A DNA stretch of 64,000 nucleotides. It comes from JAMHWF01 sp035911095 (GTDB taxonomy: Bacteria; Pseudomonadota; Gammaproteobacteria; Burkholderiales; Burkholderiaceae_C). Location: positions 1 through 64,000 of the forward strand of contig JAMHWF010000095.1 in NCBI GenBank assembly GCA_035911095.1, read 5' to 3'. Below the pieces are notes generated by a model. That model did not search any database. It was not told where the DNA came from and worked only from the letters and a program-made list of their open reading frames with translations. The translations under genes and the position numbers were made by a program. Numbering within the stretch: the stretch's first letter is position 1; the number at the start of each line of letters is the position of its first letter. This document shows, in pieces, positions 62,850 to 64,000 of this stretch.

Positions 62850-64000
62850 TCACTCGGCGGCCGGCGCGGCGGTCGTCTCGGCGCGTGCGGGCGCCTCGCC
62901 GTCACCCTCGCTGGTACCCGGCGCGGCCGGTTTGCGACGGCGGCGACGCCGGCGCTTCACCGGGTCCGCGGGGCTTTCGGCATCGGCGCCCTCGCCCCCC
63001 GCCTCATCGCCCTCGACGCGCGCCCCGGCGGCGGCCGGCGCCTCCGGCGTGGCGCCGTCGGCCGGGGCTGCCGCCGGCGGCTTTGCGCGAACGCGGCGCG
63101 GCGCGGCGGGCTGCGGGCGAGCCCGCTGCAGCAGCTCGCGCCGGGACTCGTCATCGGCCTGCGAGAAATCCTCCCACCAGCTGGCGAGGTCGTCGGCGAT
63201 TTCGCCGGCATCCGCGCGCAGGCGCAGGAAGTCGAAGCCGGCGCGGAAGCGCGCCTGTTCGACCAGGGTGAACGGCGAGTTGCCGCTGCGGCGGTCGAAG
63301 CGCGGCTGCATCATCCAGATCTCGCGCATGTCGGCCGCCAGCTTGCCGCGGCCGGAGATATCGCCGATGCGGGCGTCGAACACCGCGTCGACCGCCTTCT
63401 GCAGGGCCGGGAATGGCGGCTCGCCGGCCTGGCGCAGCGCTTGCCAGCGGTCGAGCACGTCGTGCCAGAGCATGCAGGCCAGCATGAAGCTCGGCGCCAC
63501 CGGCTTGCTCTCGCCGACGCGGCGGTCGGTATCGGCCAGCGCCAGCTGCACGAAGCGCTCGCGGCCGTCGTGGCGGTGCGCCTCGTCGAGGGCGACGTCG
63601 AGCACCGGGAAGACGCCGCGGTGCAGGCCCTGCTTCTTCAGCTCCTCGATGCTCTGCAGCGCGTGGCCGGTCTGCAGCAGCTTGATCATCTCGTCGAACA
63701 GGCGCGACTGCGGCACGTTGTCGAGCAGCCCCGCCAGCGCCTTGATCGGCGCGCGCGTCTTGGGCTCGATCTCGAAGCCGAGCTTGGCCGCGAAGCGCAC
63801 GGCGCGGATGATCCGCACCGGGTCCTCGCGATAGCGCGTCGCCGGGTCGCCGATCATGCGCAGCACGCGGGCACGGGCATCGGCCAGGCCGCCGTGGTAG
63901 TCGACGACGATCTCGCGCCGCGGGTCGTAGTACATCGCATTGACGGTGAAGTCGCGCCGCGCCGCGTCCTCGACCTGCGGCCCCCAGACGTTGTCGCGCA
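62850..64000 (-). CDS. pcnB: Poly(A) polymerase I (5' end cut off by window edge)
   Basis: Adds poly(A) tails that mark RNA for decay. The 5' part with the nucleotidyltransferase G-S and D-x-D motifs lies beyond base 64000. What is present begins DNVWGPQVEDAARRDFTVNA (motif RRDFTVNAMYYD). The RNA-binding helical parts follow: VRIIRAVRFAAKLGFEIEP, LLDNVPQSRLFDEMIKLLQT and HDVLDRWQALRQAGEPPFPA. The C-terminal tail of about 110 residues is basic and low-complexity, with KRRRRRRRK, then an acidic end. It heads the pcnB-folK pair. Confidence 0.95.
   Translation of the reverse strand, partial: RDNVWGPQVEDAARRDFTVNAMYYDPRREIVVDYHGGLADARARVLRMIGDPATRYREDPVRIIRAVRFAAKLGFEIEPKTRAPIKALAGLLDNVPQSRLFDEMIKLLQTGHALQSIEELKKQGLHRGVFPVLDVALDEAHRHDGRERFVQLALADTDRRVGESKPVAPSFMLACMLWHDVLDRWQALRQAGEPPFPALQKAVDAVFDARIGDISGRGKLAADMREIWMMQPRFDRRSGNSPFTLVEQARFRAGFDFLRLRADAGEIADDLASWWEDFSQADDESRRELLQRARPQPAAPRRVRAKPPAAAPADGATPEAPAAAGARVEGDEAGGEGADAESPADPVKRRRRRRRKPAAPGTSEGDGEAPARAETTAAPAAE

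Overview
This is a contiguous piece of chromosome from a GC-rich betaproteobacterium, most likely order Burkholderiales (Rubrivivax/Leptothrix/Comamonadaceae-like). That placement is an inference. It rests on a tmRNA whose tag reads ANDERFALAA, the gene order surE-pcm-nlpD-rpoS-rlmD, an OmpA of the Bordetella type, pheA-tyrA-aroA/cmk-rpsA-ihfB-lapA-lapB-rfaE1-rfaD in a row, and GC-biased codon use throughout. Nearly everything is conserved housekeeping. I see no prophage, insertion sequence, CRISPR array, toxin-antitoxin or defence locus, and no clear compositional island. About 69 protein genes and one RNA gene are supported. ftsH runs off the left edge and pcnB off the right edge.

Layout. 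1-9000: ftsH and rlmE (minus), yhbY (plus), then greA, a DUF4149 membrane protein and carAB (minus). 9000-12200: bacterioferritin and its ferredoxin, a GlcG-like protein, a BAX-inhibitor-type membrane protein and a secreted M48 peptidase. 12200-20700: stationary-phase and repair cluster surE-pcm-nlpD-rpoS with rlmD (minus), facing away from a LuxR-type response regulator and a polytopic histidine kinase (plus). 20690-23300: ssrA (tmRNA), gph, ubiG and an OmpA-like protein (minus). 23500-38800: a long plus-strand run: gyrA, DUF2059, serC, pheA, tyrA, an aroA-cmk fusion, rpsA, ihfB, lapA, lapB, rfaE1, rfaD, comEA. It links aromatic amino-acid synthesis, translation and LPS heptose/assembly control.

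38800-48900: dnaE (minus), the tRNA hydroxylase trhO and a YkgJ protein (plus), DUF599, then a three-gene flavin/pirin redox group (minus) with a divergent LysR regulator, followed by gluQ and an FKBP isomerase. 48900-54900: DEAD-box helicase rhlE with a long untranslated leader, orn, a Ste24-type membrane protease, rsgA and a CobD/CbiB-family membrane protein. 54900-64000: CoA-pyrophosphatase nudix gene, ribosomal operon rpsP-rimM-trmD-rplS, a GNAT acetyltransferase, a TM2 protein, phosphate uptake (DUF47 plus Pit), a DUF486 protein with a deoxynucleoside kinase, folK and pcnB.

The most interesting signals are not a new gene system but layout features. At least nine genes have a -10-like hexamer only 5-8 nt before the start codon and no Shine-Dalgarno sequence, which suggests leaderless mRNAs. 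AroA and Cmk are one polypeptide. rhlE has a structured leader of roughly 330 nt. Two competing long hairpins separate rpsA from ihfB. The OmpA gene carries an uninterrupted 27-proline tract.
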